Below are positions 41,988 to 50,170 of a stretch of DNA of 64,000 nucleotides, in pieces. Each line of letters begins with the position of its first letter. Position 1 is the first letter of the stretch. The translations under genes and the position numbers were made by a program. The notes beneath the pieces were generated by a model. The model saw only the letters and a program-made list of their open reading frames with translations, ran no database searches and was not told the origin of the DNA. This DNA is from Micavibrio_B sp964399985. GTDB taxonomy: Bacteria; Pseudomonadota; Alphaproteobacteria; Micavibrionales; Micavibrionaceae. The DNA lies in NCBI GenBank assembly GCA_964399985.1, contig CAYNRY010000001.1, forward strand, positions 1,054,001 through 1,118,000. The letters are read 5' to 3'.

Positions 41988-43493
41988 ATGTTTCAGTCAC
42001 TAAGTGACAAGTTAGGTAACGTTTTCGACAAGCTTCGCGGACGCGGCGCTTTGACCGAAGAGGACGTCAATCTGGCGTTGCGCGAAATTCGCGTGGCCTT
42101 GCTGGAAGCCGATGTAGCCTTGCCTGTCGTCAAAGAATTCGTCGAACAGGTTCGTGAAGCTGCCGTCGGACAGGACATTATCAAGTCCGTCTCCCCTGCC
42201 CAGCAAGTCGTCAAAATCGTCAATGACGAGATCGTCAAGTTATTGGGTTCGGACAATGTCGAGTTGTCTTTTACCGGCGTTCCGCCTGTCGCCTATTTAA
42301 TGGTAGGTTTGCAGGGTTCGGGTAAAACGACCTCTACTGCCAAGATCGCAAAATTCCTGACGGATAAGAACCGTAAGAAAGTTCTGATGGCGTCGCTGGA
42401 TACACAGCGCCCTGCCGCGCAAGACCAGTTGGAGCAGCTTGGCAAACAAACCAATATCGCTACTCTGCCGATCATCAAAGGCCAGACACCGATTGAAATT
42501 GCGCAGCGCGCAATGGAAACCGGACGCCTTGAAGGTTATGACATCGTCATCCTCGATACCGCCGGACGCCTCTCTATAGACGAAGTGTTGATGGATGAAG
42601 TCGTTAAAATCCGTGACCTGACCAAGCCTGTCGAAACCCTTCTGGTTGTTGACGCCATGACGGGTCAGGATGCCGTAAACACCGCACGCATATTCAATGA
42701 GCGCGTCGATGTTTCCGGTATCGTCATGACGCGTATCGACGGTGATGCGCGCGGCGGTGCGGCTATGTCCATGCGTGCCGTAACGGGCAAGCCGATTAAA
42801 CTTCTAGGTACTGGTGAGAAATGGGACGCGATTGAGCCGTTCCATCCTGACCGTATTGCGTCACGCATCCTTGGAATGGGTGACGTTGTATCCCTCGTCG
42901 AACGCGCTGTAGAGACGATCAATCAGGAAGACGCGGCAGCCATGGCCGCGAAATTCGAAAAAGGCAAATTCGATTTCAACGATATGCTGGCCCAGTTCAA
43001 CCAGTTGAAACGCATGGGCGGCATGGGTAGCATTATGAAGATGCTGCCGGGCCTTGGTAAAATGGCCGACCAGATCGATGGTGCCAATATCGATAGTTCG
43101 ATCATGAAACGTCAGGAAGCTATTATCCTGTCGATGACCAAGCAAGAACGCGCAAAACCTGTTTTGCTCAACGCGTCCCGCCGCAAACGTATTGCAGCAG
43201 GCTCCGGTGTTACGGTTCAGGATGTTAACAAACTCGTTAAACAATACGAGCAGATGGAAACCGTTATGAAGAAAATGCGCAAAATGGGCATGGGCGGAAT
43301 GATGTCGGCGATGAAAGGTTTCATGGGCAAGGACGATCAGGACAAGCTCGAACTGATGCGCGAAGAACAAGGCCTGCCACCGATGCCGGGCATGCCAGGC
43401 GCGATGAAAGGAATGCCGGGGATGCCCGGGATGGGAATGCCGGGACTAGGCGGTTTCCAGCGTGGCGGAACCAAGAAGAATCGCCGGAAATAA
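41988..43493 (+). CDS. ffh: Signal recognition particle protein Ffh
   Basis: The protein has 501 residues. N and G domains (about 1-295) show GLQGSGKTTSTAKIAKFL, 'DTQRPAAQDQLEQLGKQ', 'VILDTAGRLSIDEVLMDEV' and 'TRIDGDARGGAAMSM'. The M domain (about 330-440) binds 4.5S RNA and signal peptides ('QFNQLKRMGGMGSIMKMLPG', 'RRKRIAAGSG'). The C-terminus is a Gly/Met/Pro-rich tail with GMPGMPGMGMPG-like repeats. It targets membrane proteins with FtsY. It leads the ffh-rpsP-rimM-trmD-rplS cluster. Confidence 0.97.
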   Translation: MFQSLSDKLGNVFDKLRGRGALTEEDVNLALREIRVALLEADVALPVVKEFVEQVREAAVGQDIIKSVSPAQQVVKIVNDEIVKLLGSDNVELSFTGVPPVAYLMVGLQGSGKTTSTAKIAKFLTDKNRKKVLMASLDTQRPAAQDQLEQLGKQTNIATLPIIKGQTPIEIAQRAMETGRLEGYDIVILDTAGRLSIDEVLMDEVVKIRDLTKPVETLLVVDAMTGQDAVNTARIFNERVDVSGIVMTRIDGDARGGAAMSMRAVTGKPIKLLGTGEKWDAIEPFHPDRIASRILGMGDVVSLVERAVETINQEDAAAMAAKFEKGKFDFNDMLAQFNQLKRMGGMGSIMKMLPGLGKMADQIDGANIDSSIMKRQEAIILSMTKQERAKPVLLNASRRKRIAAGSGVTVQDVNKLVKQYEQMETVMKKMRKMGMGGMMSAMKGFMGKDDQDKLELMREEQGLPPMPGMPGAMKGMPGMPGMGMPGLGGFQRGGTKKNRRK

Positions 43494-43546
43494 GAATTAC
43501 CAATTAAAACACAAACCAAAAACTAAACTCGAAAGGACTAAAAACT

Positions 43547-43990
43547 ATGGCTATCAAAATCAGACTATCCCGTCAGGGTCGTAAAAAACTTCCATACTAC
43601 GCCATCGTCGTAGCGGACAGCCGCAACCCACGCGACGGCCGCTTCATCGAAAAAGTTGGAAGCTACAACCCGCTTTTGAACAAAACAGATGAGAAGCGCG
43701 TTGTATTGAACACAGAGCGCGTACAACACTGGTTGTCACAAGGCGCACAAGCAACAGACCGCGTTGCCATTTTCCTCGGCAAAGCCGGCTTGATCGCCAT
43801 GCCTGCCCAAAAACAAAGCATTGCCAAAGCTCAGCCAAAAGCAAAAGCTGTTGAGCGCGCAAAAGAGCGTGCAGAAAAGCAAGAAGCGCGTGAAGAAGCC
43901 GCTCGTGAAGCTGCTAACAAGCCAGCTCCTGAGCCAGAAGTCGAAGCAGAAGCCGCTCCTGAAGCTGCTGCTGAAGAAACAGCTGCTTAA
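43547..43990 (+). CDS. rpsP: 30S ribosomal protein S16 with long tail
   Basis: The protein has 147 residues. The first ~85 are standard S16: IKIRLSRQGRKKLPYYAIVV, 'ADSRNPRDGRFIEKVGSYNP' and 'ERVQHWLSQGAQATDRVAIFL'. The remaining ~60 are an Ala/Glu/Lys-rich tail (KERAEKQEAREEAAREAANK, then PAPEPEVEAE), longer than the usual S16. Codon use is biased as in highly expressed genes. GAAAGGAC precedes the start. Confidence 0.96.
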   Translation: MAIKIRLSRQGRKKLPYYAIVVADSRNPRDGRFIEKVGSYNPLLNKTDEKRVVLNTERVQHWLSQGAQATDRVAIFLGKAGLIAMPAQKQSIAKAQPKAKAVERAKERAEKQEAREEAAREAANKPAPEPEVEAEAAPEAAAEETAA

Positions 43991-44000
43991 GTAAATCCTC

Positions 44001-44027
44001 TTTCCCTCTCCCTTCGGGAGAGGGAAA
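44001..44027. repeat. 12-bp perfect hairpin between rpsP and rimM
   Basis: TTTCCCTCTCCC (44001-44012), loop TTC, GGGAGAGGGAAA (44016-44027). The sequence is of the widespread CCCTCTCCCTTCGGGAGAGG type. Lacking a T-run, it may protect the rpsP mRNA end or attenuate the operon. Confidence 0.65.
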
Positions 44028-44040
44028 CTATTAAATTTGT

Positions 44041-44113
44041 GTCATCCCCGCGCAGGCGGGGATCTCCCTTTGGGAGAACAAGAAAGAGAGATTCCTGCTT
44101 TCGCAGGAATGAC
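44041..44113. repeat. Palindromic element between rpsP and rimM
   Basis: The left arm is GTCATCCCCGCGCAGGCGGG plus GATCTCC, the right arm is GAGATTCCTGCTTTCGCAGG plus AATGAC. The arms differ in their cores (GCGCAGGC against GCTTTCGC). It ends six bases before the rimM ATG at 44120. Confidence 0.85.
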
Positions 44114-44119
44114 AAATGG

Positions 44120-44620
44120 ATGACTGATAATAAAATCTGCATTGCTAAAATCAGAACTGCTCATGGTGTACGCGGTCTTGTGAAGGTCGATTGCTTTCTT
44201 GAAGACCCGACCGAACTTGCCAGTTACAATCCGCTAATGACCGACGATGGCAAGTCAATTACCCTTACTTTAAAGAATTCCCTCAAAGGCCAGTTTATAG
44301 CTGAAATCAAAGGTATTTCAGACCGTACCGACGCTGAAAAATTCCGCAACATCGAATTGTTTATCGAGCGCGATCAGTTGCCGGAAGCGAAAGAAGGTTT
44401 CTATCACGAAGATTTGGTTGGCCTTGATGTACAGAACAAACAAGGCGAAGTTATCGGCAAAGTTTTAGCCGTTGAAAATTTCGGCGCGTCCGATCTTTTA
44501 GAAATCCAACCTTTATCCGGCAAGCCTTATTACCTTCCGTTCATGGAGCCTTATGTCGGTGACATCGATCCCGACCAGAAATTCGTCATTGTTGACCAGA
44601 TAGAAGAATTTCTCGCATGA
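44120..44620 (+). CDS. rimM: 16S rRNA processing/maturation factor RimM
   Basis: Started at the ATG at 44120, the product has 166 residues: MTDNKICIAKIRTAHGVRGL, the typical RimM opening. An open frame extends upstream to a GTG at 44039, but that part only translates the palindromic element. The N-terminal RimM domain (about 1-85) and the PRC-barrel (about 95-165, 'GFYHEDLVGLDVQNKQGEVI', 'LPFMEPYVGDIDPDQKFVIV') are complete. RimM helps 30S head assembly around S19. The only Shine-Dalgarno-like AGGA (44105-44108) belongs to the element. It overlaps trmD by 4 bases. Confidence 0.93.
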   Translation: MTDNKICIAKIRTAHGVRGLVKVDCFLEDPTELASYNPLMTDDGKSITLTLKNSLKGQFIAEIKGISDRTDAEKFRNIELFIERDQLPEAKEGFYHEDLVGLDVQNKQGEVIGKVLAVENFGASDLLEIQPLSGKPYYLPFMEPYVGDIDPDQKFVIVDQIEEFLA

Positions 44621-45321
44621 CGTGGAAAGTGCATATACTCACCCTCTTCCCGGATATGTTTCCCGGCTTTCTGGGCGTATCGGTCACAGGCCGAGCGCAT
44701 AAAGAAAATATCTGGGATTATACAGCCATCAATATCCGCGATTTCGCGCATGACAAGCACAAGACTGTCGATGACGTGCCTTTTGGCGGCGGCGCAGGCA
44801 TGGTGATGAAACCGGATATTGTCGAGGCGGCTATTCTCTCAATTCCCAATTCGGGCCGCAAAATTTATATGAGCCCGCGGGGCGTACCACTGACGCAAAA
44901 TCTGGCGCAGGAATTATCGCGTGAAGAAAACCTGACTATCCTGTGCGGACGGTATGAAGGTATCGACCAGCGGGTTTTGGATGCGCATGATTTTGAAGAG
45001 GTTAGTATCGGGGATTACGTTTTAACGGGCGGCGAACAGGCGGCGATGATCTTGATGGATTCGGTGATCCGCCTCCTCCCCGGCGCGGTCGGTAATGCCG
45101 AAACGCCCGATGATGAGAGTTTCAGTGAAGGATTGCTCGAATACCCGCATTATACACGGCCTGCGAGCTGGACGGATTCTTCGGGGGAAACCCGGGATGT
45201 GCCCGCCGTTTTGACCTCAGGGCATCACGGAAATGTCGATAAATGGCGTAAAACTCAGGCTGAAGAGCTGACAAAGGCCAAAAGGCCCGATTTATGGTCC
45301 AAATATACGAAAAAGCCTTGA
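44617..45321 (+). CDS. trmD: tRNA (guanine-N1)-methyltransferase TrmD
   Basis: The protein has 234 residues. It is a SPOUT methyltransferase making m1G37 in tRNA and preventing +1 frameshifts. Trefoil-knot motifs are 'FGGGAGMVMKPDIVEAAI', 'ILCGRYEGIDQRVLD' and 'EVSIGDYVLTGGEQAAMILM', with the catalytic region 'SWTDSSGETRDVPAVLTSGHHG'. The start overlaps the rimM stop (ATGA). Confidence 0.97.
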   Translation: MTWKVHILTLFPDMFPGFLGVSVTGRAHKENIWDYTAINIRDFAHDKHKTVDDVPFGGGAGMVMKPDIVEAAILSIPNSGRKIYMSPRGVPLTQNLAQELSREENLTILCGRYEGIDQRVLDAHDFEEVSIGDYVLTGGEQAAMILMDSVIRLLPGAVGNAETPDDESFSEGLLEYPHYTRPASWTDSSGETRDVPAVLTSGHHGNVDKWRKTQAEELTKAKRPDLWSKYTKKP

Positions 45322-45411
45322 TAGTTCGGCCCTAATAACGTTATAACCGCCCTGCTTTATAAATCACCAATGGCATCGTCAATTAAGGCGGTCCTCTAAT
45401 AGGAGCATGAC

Positions 45412-45948
45412 ATGAATACAGTACAAAAATTTGAAGCCGATCAGCTGGCGAAACTCACAGAAGGCAAAGCGCCTATTCCTGAGTTCGGTCCAGGTGACAC
45501 TCTTAAAGTTTCCATCAAAATTGTTGAAGGTGAGCGCGAGCGTATCCAGGCGTATGAAGGCGTCTGCATTTCCCGCATGGGCACAAACATCAACGCGAAA
45601 TTCACCGTTCGTAAGATCTCTTACGGCGAAGGCGTAGAACGCGTATTCCCTCTTTTCTCACCGCGTATCGAGAAAATCGAAGTCGTCCGCAAAGGTAAAG
45701 TCCGTCGTGCGAAACTTTACTACCTTCGTGGCCTGCGTGGTAAGTCTGCCCGTATTACCGAGAAAACAGAAGCTCGCGTAATGGATGAGAAACAACTGAC
45801 AGCGACACAAAAATCAGCCGCTAAGAAAGCAGAAAAAGCCGCTAAAAAAGCAGCTCCTAAAGTTGAAAAAACTTCAAAAGCTTCCAAAGTGAAAGCCGCA
45901 GCAGCTGCTGAAGCTGCCGCTGCCGAAGCTGCAAAAACAGCTGAATAA
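45412..45948 (+). CDS. rplS: 50S ribosomal protein L19 with basic C-terminal tail
   Basis: The protein has 178 residues. The first ~120 are L19: FGPGDTLKVSIKIVEGERER, then QAYEGVCISRMG, 'FTVRKISYGEGVERVFPLFS' and 'RRAKLYYLRGLRGKSARITE'. The last ~55 are Lys/Ala-rich, like a histone tail (KSAAKKAEKAAKKAAPKVEK). AATAGGAGC precedes the start. In the 90-base leader ACCGCC (45346-45351) and GGCGGT (45387-45392) can pair, possibly an autoregulatory stem. Confidence 0.96.
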   Translation: MNTVQKFEADQLAKLTEGKAPIPEFGPGDTLKVSIKIVEGERERIQAYEGVCISRMGTNINAKFTVRKISYGEGVERVFPLFSPRIEKIEVVRKGKVRRAKLYYLRGLRGKSARITEKTEARVMDEKQLTATQKSAAKKAEKAAKKAAPKVEKTSKASKVKAAAAAEAAAAEAAKTAE

Positions 45949-45972
45949 GATTAGCTTTACGGAATAAGAAAA

Positions 45973-45997
45973 ACCGCCCAATCGGGCGGTTTTTTTA
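45973..45997 (+). terminator. Rho-independent terminator of the ffh-rplS cluster
   Basis: ACCGCCC (45973-45979), loop AATC, GGGCGGT (45984-45990), then TTTTTT. It lies 24 bases after the rplS stop. Confidence 0.93.
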
Positions 45998-46006
45998 TTC
46001 TCTATT

Positions 46007-46082
46007 GTCATCCCGTTGAAGAACGGGATCCATGCAGTGTTGCGGATATATCGTATGGATTCCGGCCTTCGCCGGAATGACG
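46007..46082. repeat. Palindromic element after rplS
   Basis: The left arm is GTCATCCCGTTGAAGAACGG plus GATCC, the right arm is GGATTCCGGCCTTCGCCGGA plus ATGACG. The left core has changed to CCCGTTGAAGAACGGG, which is itself palindromic. It lies between the rplS terminator and the stop of the convergent gene at 46088. Confidence 0.85.
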
Positions 46083-46087
46083 ACAAG

Positions 46088-46360
46088 TTAGTGAACTACA
46101 ACCAATCGCGCTTCCAAATCCAGCATGGAACCGTCACTGCGCTGGCTCGTTAACATCACGCTGTTTTGATTGCTGAACGCCTTGATCATATGGCCACTGA
46201 TATGGCCGATCAGCATCTGGGCGTTGTTGAGAAGCGCGTGCACATTGCCTGTCGCCTCTTCGAAAATGATCGTGTCTGACCGCACGAAATTCGGATCGTC
46301 GAACAAAATCCCGACCGCGCCTTTATCGTTGCATAGAAAACTAGAATTGACTGAAAGCAT
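46088..46360 (-). CDS. Small hypothetical protein, 90 residues
   Basis: The product is soluble, begins MLSVNSSFLCNDKGAVGILF and ends LDLEARLVVVH. The strand-helix pattern and 'QRSDGSMLDLEARLVVVH' recall the closing strands of a PAS domain, but this is too weak for a call. No signal peptide is present. Its coding potential is fair and it lies alone between a repeat and another small gene. Confidence 0.5.
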   Translation of the reverse strand: MLSVNSSFLCNDKGAVGILFDDPNFVRSDTIIFEEATGNVHALLNNAQMLIGHISGHMIKAFSNQNSVMLTSQRSDGSMLDLEARLVVVH

Positions 46361-46448
46361 ATAAACAAAATCCCTGTAAAGTTACCCTTACAAGGATTGT
46401 GCATATGCGAGATTAAGATGGTCTAAGGAATAGATAAAATTTTATTTA

Positions 46449-46838
46449 TTATAATGGACCGGATTCACGCTTAAATTCAAAACGCGTGGCAGATATCCAA
46501 CCCAAAGTATTATCTTTTCCGTCTGTAATTACCGTACAGCTATCGTCATCAACGATAAAACCGCCTTTGACATCTTCACTAAAGCGATTTTCCGGATTGA
46601 AAATTGCATTGCCTTTTACAGGACCGTTCTCACCGATTTCTGTAGCTTCCATGGAAGCAAACTCCCTGCCGTAGTAATCGTAGTTTGGATCGACGATCTT
46701 GGCGCCATCACTTTCAACGCGACATATCTGCCCCGTATCATCTTTGACAGTTGAAACACTACGTACGATCGGAGTCATCGCTGCGGTTACACCGAATACT
46801 CCAGCGATAGTGATTGCGACTTTTGAAATTTTGTTCAT
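46449..46838 (-). CDS. Small exported protein, 129 residues
   Basis: A basic start and hydrophobic stretch (MNKISKVAITIAGVFGVTAA) suggest a signal peptide or anchor. The rest is hydrophilic, with two Cys ('GQICRVESDG' and 'DDSCTVITDG') that could form a disulfide in the periplasm. It ends FEFKRESGPL. No family is recognised. AAAGGTGCT precedes the start. A good promoter lies upstream (46870-46898). Confidence 0.55.
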   Translation of the reverse strand: MNKISKVAITIAGVFGVTAAMTPIVRSVSTVKDDTGQICRVESDGAKIVDPNYDYYGREFASMEATEIGENGPVKGNAIFNPENRFSEDVKGGFIVDDDSCTVITDGKDNTLGWISATRFEFKRESGPL

Positions 46839-46869
46839 TTAGAGCACCTTTACGCATTAAATTTTGATT

Positions 46870-46898
46870 AACATAATCATTTGCCACCTTAGCGTCAA
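46870..46898 (-). promoter_or_regulatory. Promoter of the small exported protein gene
   Basis: On the minus strand TTGACG (46893-46898), a 17-base spacer and TATGTT (46870-46875) face the gene starting at 46838. The leader would be about 25 bases. Confidence 0.5.
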
Positions 46899-46918
46899 CT
46901 AAAATTATGCTGTTGCCG

Positions 46919-46948
46919 TTGAATTATTCCAGTTTCATGCTTTATACA
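46919..46948 (+). promoter_or_regulatory. Promoter of the leuC-leuD-leuB-ppa cluster
   Basis: TTGAAT (46919-46924), an 18-base spacer and TATACA (46943-46948) lie about 30 bases before leuC. No leader peptide with a leucine run and no attenuator hairpin fits in the short leader. Confidence 0.45.
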
Positions 46949-46977
46949 ATAAGTATCAGTTATTTAAGGAGCTTTCT

Positions 46978-48396
46978 TTGCTAGCCAAACCGCGCACTTT
47001 GTTCGAAAAAATCTGGGACGACCATGTGGTCCATAAGGGTCAGGACGGCACCTGCCTGATCTATATCGACCGCCATCTGGTCCACGAAGTCACCTCCCCG
47101 CAGGCCTTTGAAGGGCTGAAATTGGCCAAACGCAAGCTGCGCCGGACGGATGCCACCCTCGCTGTCGCCGACCATAATGTCCCTACCAGCCCGGACAGGA
47201 CCAATGTCGCCTCTATCCGCGATCCGGACAGCCGTTTGCAAATCCAGACCTTGGAAGAAAACACGAAAGAATTCGGCGTCACTTATTTCGGCATGAATGA
47301 TAAGCGACAAGGCATCGTGCATATTATCGGGCCAGAGCAAGGTATGACCCAGCCGGGCATGACCATTGTCTGCGGCGATAGCCATACATCGACGCACGGC
47401 GCGTTCGGAGCGCTGGCCTTCGGTATCGGCACGTCGGAAGTCGAACATGTCATGGCAACACAAACACTCATTCAAAAGCCCGCCAAGACGATGCGCATTA
47501 CAGTTGAAGGTGAGTTGGGTTTAGGCGTAACCGCCAAGGATGTTATTCTCGCTATCATTGGCAAGATCGGCACAGCTGGTGGGACAGGTTACGTCATAGA
47601 ATATGCAGGCAGCGTGATCCGCAATCTAACGATGGAAAACCGGATGACGATTTGCAATATGTCGATCGAAGCCGGAGCGCGTGCAGGCATCATTGCCCCG
47701 GACGCTAAAACCTTCGCCTATATCAAAGGCCGCCCGATGGCCCCGAAAGAGGAACATTGGGAACAGGCTGTTGGTTATTGGTCGTCCCTGCCCTCTGATG
47801 CTGGTGCGACTTACGACGAAGAAGTTTTTCTCGATGCGAAAGATATCGCGCCGCTGATTACATGGGGCACGTCACCGCAAGATGTTCTGGCGATTACCGA
47901 TGTCGTTCCCGATCCGGCACAGATTACCGACGCCGAGAAAAAAACGGCAATGGAACGAGCGCTCGATTATATGGGATTGATACCGGGGACGAAATTCGAA
48001 GATGTTCCAGTCGATCATGTGTTTATCGGCTCCTGTACTAATGCGCGGATTGAAGATTTGCGTGAAGTCGCGAAAGTGGTTGAAGGCAAAAAAGTTTCCT
48101 CCACGGTCCAAGCCATGATCGTTCCCGGCTCGGGCCTCGTCAAAGAACAGGCGGAGCTTGAAGGACTTGATAAAATATTTATCGAAGCCGGATTTGATTG
48201 GCGCGAAGCCGGATGTTCGATGTGCCTGGGCATGAATGAAGATCGTTTAAAGCCCGGTGAGCGCTGCGCCTCAACATCAAATAGAAACTTCGAAGGCCGT
48301 CAGGGACGCGGAGCCCGTACGCATTTGATGTCTCCGGTCATGGCCGCCGCCGCCGCGATTACCGGCAAGTTGACAGATATAAGGAAATTTTCATGA
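46978..48396 (+). CDS. leuC: 3-isopropylmalate dehydratase large subunit
   Basis: The protein has 472 residues. The start is TTG, preceded by AAGGAG (46966-46971) six bases upstream. It is an aconitase-family enzyme that isomerises 2- to 3-isopropylmalate in leucine synthesis, with LeuD. 4Fe-4S ligands are Cys in FIGSCTNARIEDL and the CSMCLGMN pair. 'DSHTSTHGAFGALAFGIGTSE' is the substrate region and 'STSNRNFEGRQGRGARTHL' is conserved. Confidence 0.97.
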   Translation: MLAKPRTLFEKIWDDHVVHKGQDGTCLIYIDRHLVHEVTSPQAFEGLKLAKRKLRRTDATLAVADHNVPTSPDRTNVASIRDPDSRLQIQTLEENTKEFGVTYFGMNDKRQGIVHIIGPEQGMTQPGMTIVCGDSHTSTHGAFGALAFGIGTSEVEHVMATQTLIQKPAKTMRITVEGELGLGVTAKDVILAIIGKIGTAGGTGYVIEYAGSVIRNLTMENRMTICNMSIEAGARAGIIAPDAKTFAYIKGRPMAPKEEHWEQAVGYWSSLPSDAGATYDEEVFLDAKDIAPLITWGTSPQDVLAITDVVPDPAQITDAEKKTAMERALDYMGLIPGTKFEDVPVDHVFIGSCTNARIEDLREVAKVVEGKKVSSTVQAMIVPGSGLVKEQAELEGLDKIFIEAGFDWREAGCSMCLGMNEDRLKPGERCASTSNRNFEGRQGRGARTHLMSPVMAAAAAITGKLTDIRKFS

Positions 48397-48998
48397 AACC
48401 GTTTACCACCCTCACCGGCACAGCCGCGCCTTTGCCTATTCCCAATGTCGATACCGACATGATTATTCCGAAGCAATTCCTACGCACGATTAAGCGTACA
48501 GGATTGGCGGAAGGATTATTCTACGAAATGCGGTTTGATATGGAAGGCAAGCCCAATCCGGATTTCGTGTTGAACAAGGAGCCATTTAATCACGCGCAGA
48601 TTTTAATCGCAGGAGAAAACTTCGGTTGCGGGTCTTCCCGTGAACATGCGCCATGGTCCCTGCTCGATTTCGGCTTGCGTTGTATCATTGCGCCGAGCTT
48701 TGGCGATATTTTCTACAATAACTGTTTCAAGAACGGCATCCTGCCACTTCAATTGAAACAGGAAGAAGTGGATGAATTGATGTCGGCGGCGTCGAACGCG
48801 CAGTCGATCTCGATCAATCTGGCCGAGCAAAAAGTCGTATGCGGCAATAGCGTGTTCGAATTTGAAATCGATCCTTTTCGTAAACATTGTCTTATCAATG
48901 GCCTCGATGATATTGGCCTGACACTTGAGAAAGAGAGCTTTATCTCTTCTTATGAAGCTAAAAATAAAACTGACAAACCATGGCTTTGGAATAATTAG
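48393..48998 (+). CDS. leuD: 3-isopropylmalate dehydratase small subunit
   Basis: The protein has 201 residues. It is the swivel domain that completes the active site of LeuC. Typical are 'PIPNVDTDMIIPKQFLRTIK', 'GENFGCGSSREHAPWSL' and 'IAPSFGDIFYNNCFKNGILP'. The start overlaps leuC by 4 bases (ATGA). It is followed by a short repeat and then leuB. Confidence 0.97.
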   Translation: MKPFTTLTGTAAPLPIPNVDTDMIIPKQFLRTIKRTGLAEGLFYEMRFDMEGKPNPDFVLNKEPFNHAQILIAGENFGCGSSREHAPWSLLDFGLRCIIAPSFGDIFYNNCFKNGILPLQLKQEEVDELMSAASNAQSISINLAEQKVVCGNSVFEFEIDPFRKHCLINGLDDIGLTLEKESFISSYEAKNKTDKPWLWNN

Positions 48999-49050
48999 AC
49001 ACGAAGGACACGAAGAAAATATAAAAACTTTATGTCTTCGCCTGCGTGGT
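48999..49050. repeat. ACACGAAGGACACGAAG-type repeat between leuD and leuB
   Basis: ACACGAAGGACACGAAGAAA (48999 onwards) contains a tandem ACACGAAG unit. It is partly complementary to CTTCGCCTGCGTGGT at 49036-49050. Similar motifs are dispersed in other genomes. It begins right at the leuD stop. Confidence 0.55.
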
Positions 49051-49067
49051 AATAAAAAAGGAAAAAC

Positions 49068-50150
49068 ATGCAAAAAAATATTATTTTACTTGCCGGAGAC
49101 GGTATCGGCCCCGAAGTCATGGGCGAAGTTAAGAAGTTGATTACATGGATCAATGAAAATTCAGACCATAAGATTTCTTACGAAGAGCGTCTGGTTGGCG
49201 GCGCTTCCATTGATGCCGATGGCGTTCCGATGACAGATGAAACCATCGCCGCATGCAAAGCGGCGGATGCCGTTATTCTGGGCGCCGTCGGCGGTCCTAA
49301 ATGGGACCAAGTCGATTACAATATCCGCCCTGAAGCCGGACTTTTGAAATTGCGCAAAGACCTTGAGTTATTTGCCAATCTACGCCCTGCCATCGTCTTC
49401 GACGCTTTGGCAGAAGCTTCTACATTGAAAACTGAAATCGTATCCGGGCTTGATATCCTGATTGTCCGCGAGCTTACAGGTGGTGTTTATTTTGGTGAGC
49501 CGCGCGGGATATTCGATCTGCCGGACGGCCAGCGGCAGGGGATCAACACGCAGGTTTACACGACCAACGAAATCATCCGCGTTGGGCGCGTGGCTTTTGA
49601 AACGGCGCGTAAGCGTAATAACAAGGTCACGTCTTGCGAAAAAGCCAATGTCATGGAAAGCGGCAAATTATGGCGGGAGGAAATGACCAAGCTACACGCC
49701 GCCGAATATCCGGATGTCGAACTAAACCATATGTATGCCGATAACTGCGCCATGCAGCTTTTGAAAAACCCGAAGCAGTTTGACGTGATCGTCACTGATA
49801 ATCTTTTCGGCGATATCCTGTCGGATGAGGCCGCTATGTTGACGGGCTCTTTGGGTATGCTGCCTTCGGCTTCGCTTGGCGCCAAAGGGGCTACGGCCGT
49901 GTACGAGCCTGTCCATGGCTCGGCCCCTGATATTGCCGGTCAAGGCAAGGCTAACCCTCTGGCGACCGTTTTGAGCTTTGCTATGGCGTTAAAACACTCA
50001 CTGGAAATGCCTGAAATCGCTCAAAAAATTGAAGATTCGGTCAAATCGGTTCTTGCATCCGGCATCAGAACAGGCGATATCATGTCGCAGGGCAGCAAAA
50101 TCGTTTCCACTGCGGAAATGGGTGCCGCCGTTATCAGCAACCTTAAGTAA
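49068..50150 (+). CDS. leuB: 3-isopropylmalate dehydrogenase
   Basis: The protein has 360 residues. It oxidatively decarboxylates 3-isopropylmalate with NAD+. Signatures are ILLAGDGIGPEVMGEVKKL, the phosphate/substrate Args in LLKLRKDLELFANLRPAI, 'LDILIVRELTGGVYFGEPRG' and the metal site 'VTDNLFGDILSDEAAMLTGS', plus the NAD loop 'YEPVHGSAPDIAGQGKANPL'. AAAAAGGAAAAAC precedes the start. Confidence 0.97.
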   Translation: MQKNIILLAGDGIGPEVMGEVKKLITWINENSDHKISYEERLVGGASIDADGVPMTDETIAACKAADAVILGAVGGPKWDQVDYNIRPEAGLLKLRKDLELFANLRPAIVFDALAEASTLKTEIVSGLDILIVRELTGGVYFGEPRGIFDLPDGQRQGINTQVYTTNEIIRVGRVAFETARKRNNKVTSCEKANVMESGKLWREEMTKLHAAEYPDVELNHMYADNCAMQLLKNPKQFDVIVTDNLFGDILSDEAAMLTGSLGMLPSASLGAKGATAVYEPVHGSAPDIAGQGKANPLATVLSFAMALKHSLEMPEIAQKIEDSVKSVLASGIRTGDIMSQGSKIVSTAEMGAAVISNLK

Positions 50151-50170
50151 AAGAAGATCCCGGACTTAAC

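Noticed and set aside
44039..44119. GTG start extending rimM by 27 codons
   Set aside because: The extension only translates the palindromic element; the conserved RimM N-terminus begins at the ATG at 44120.
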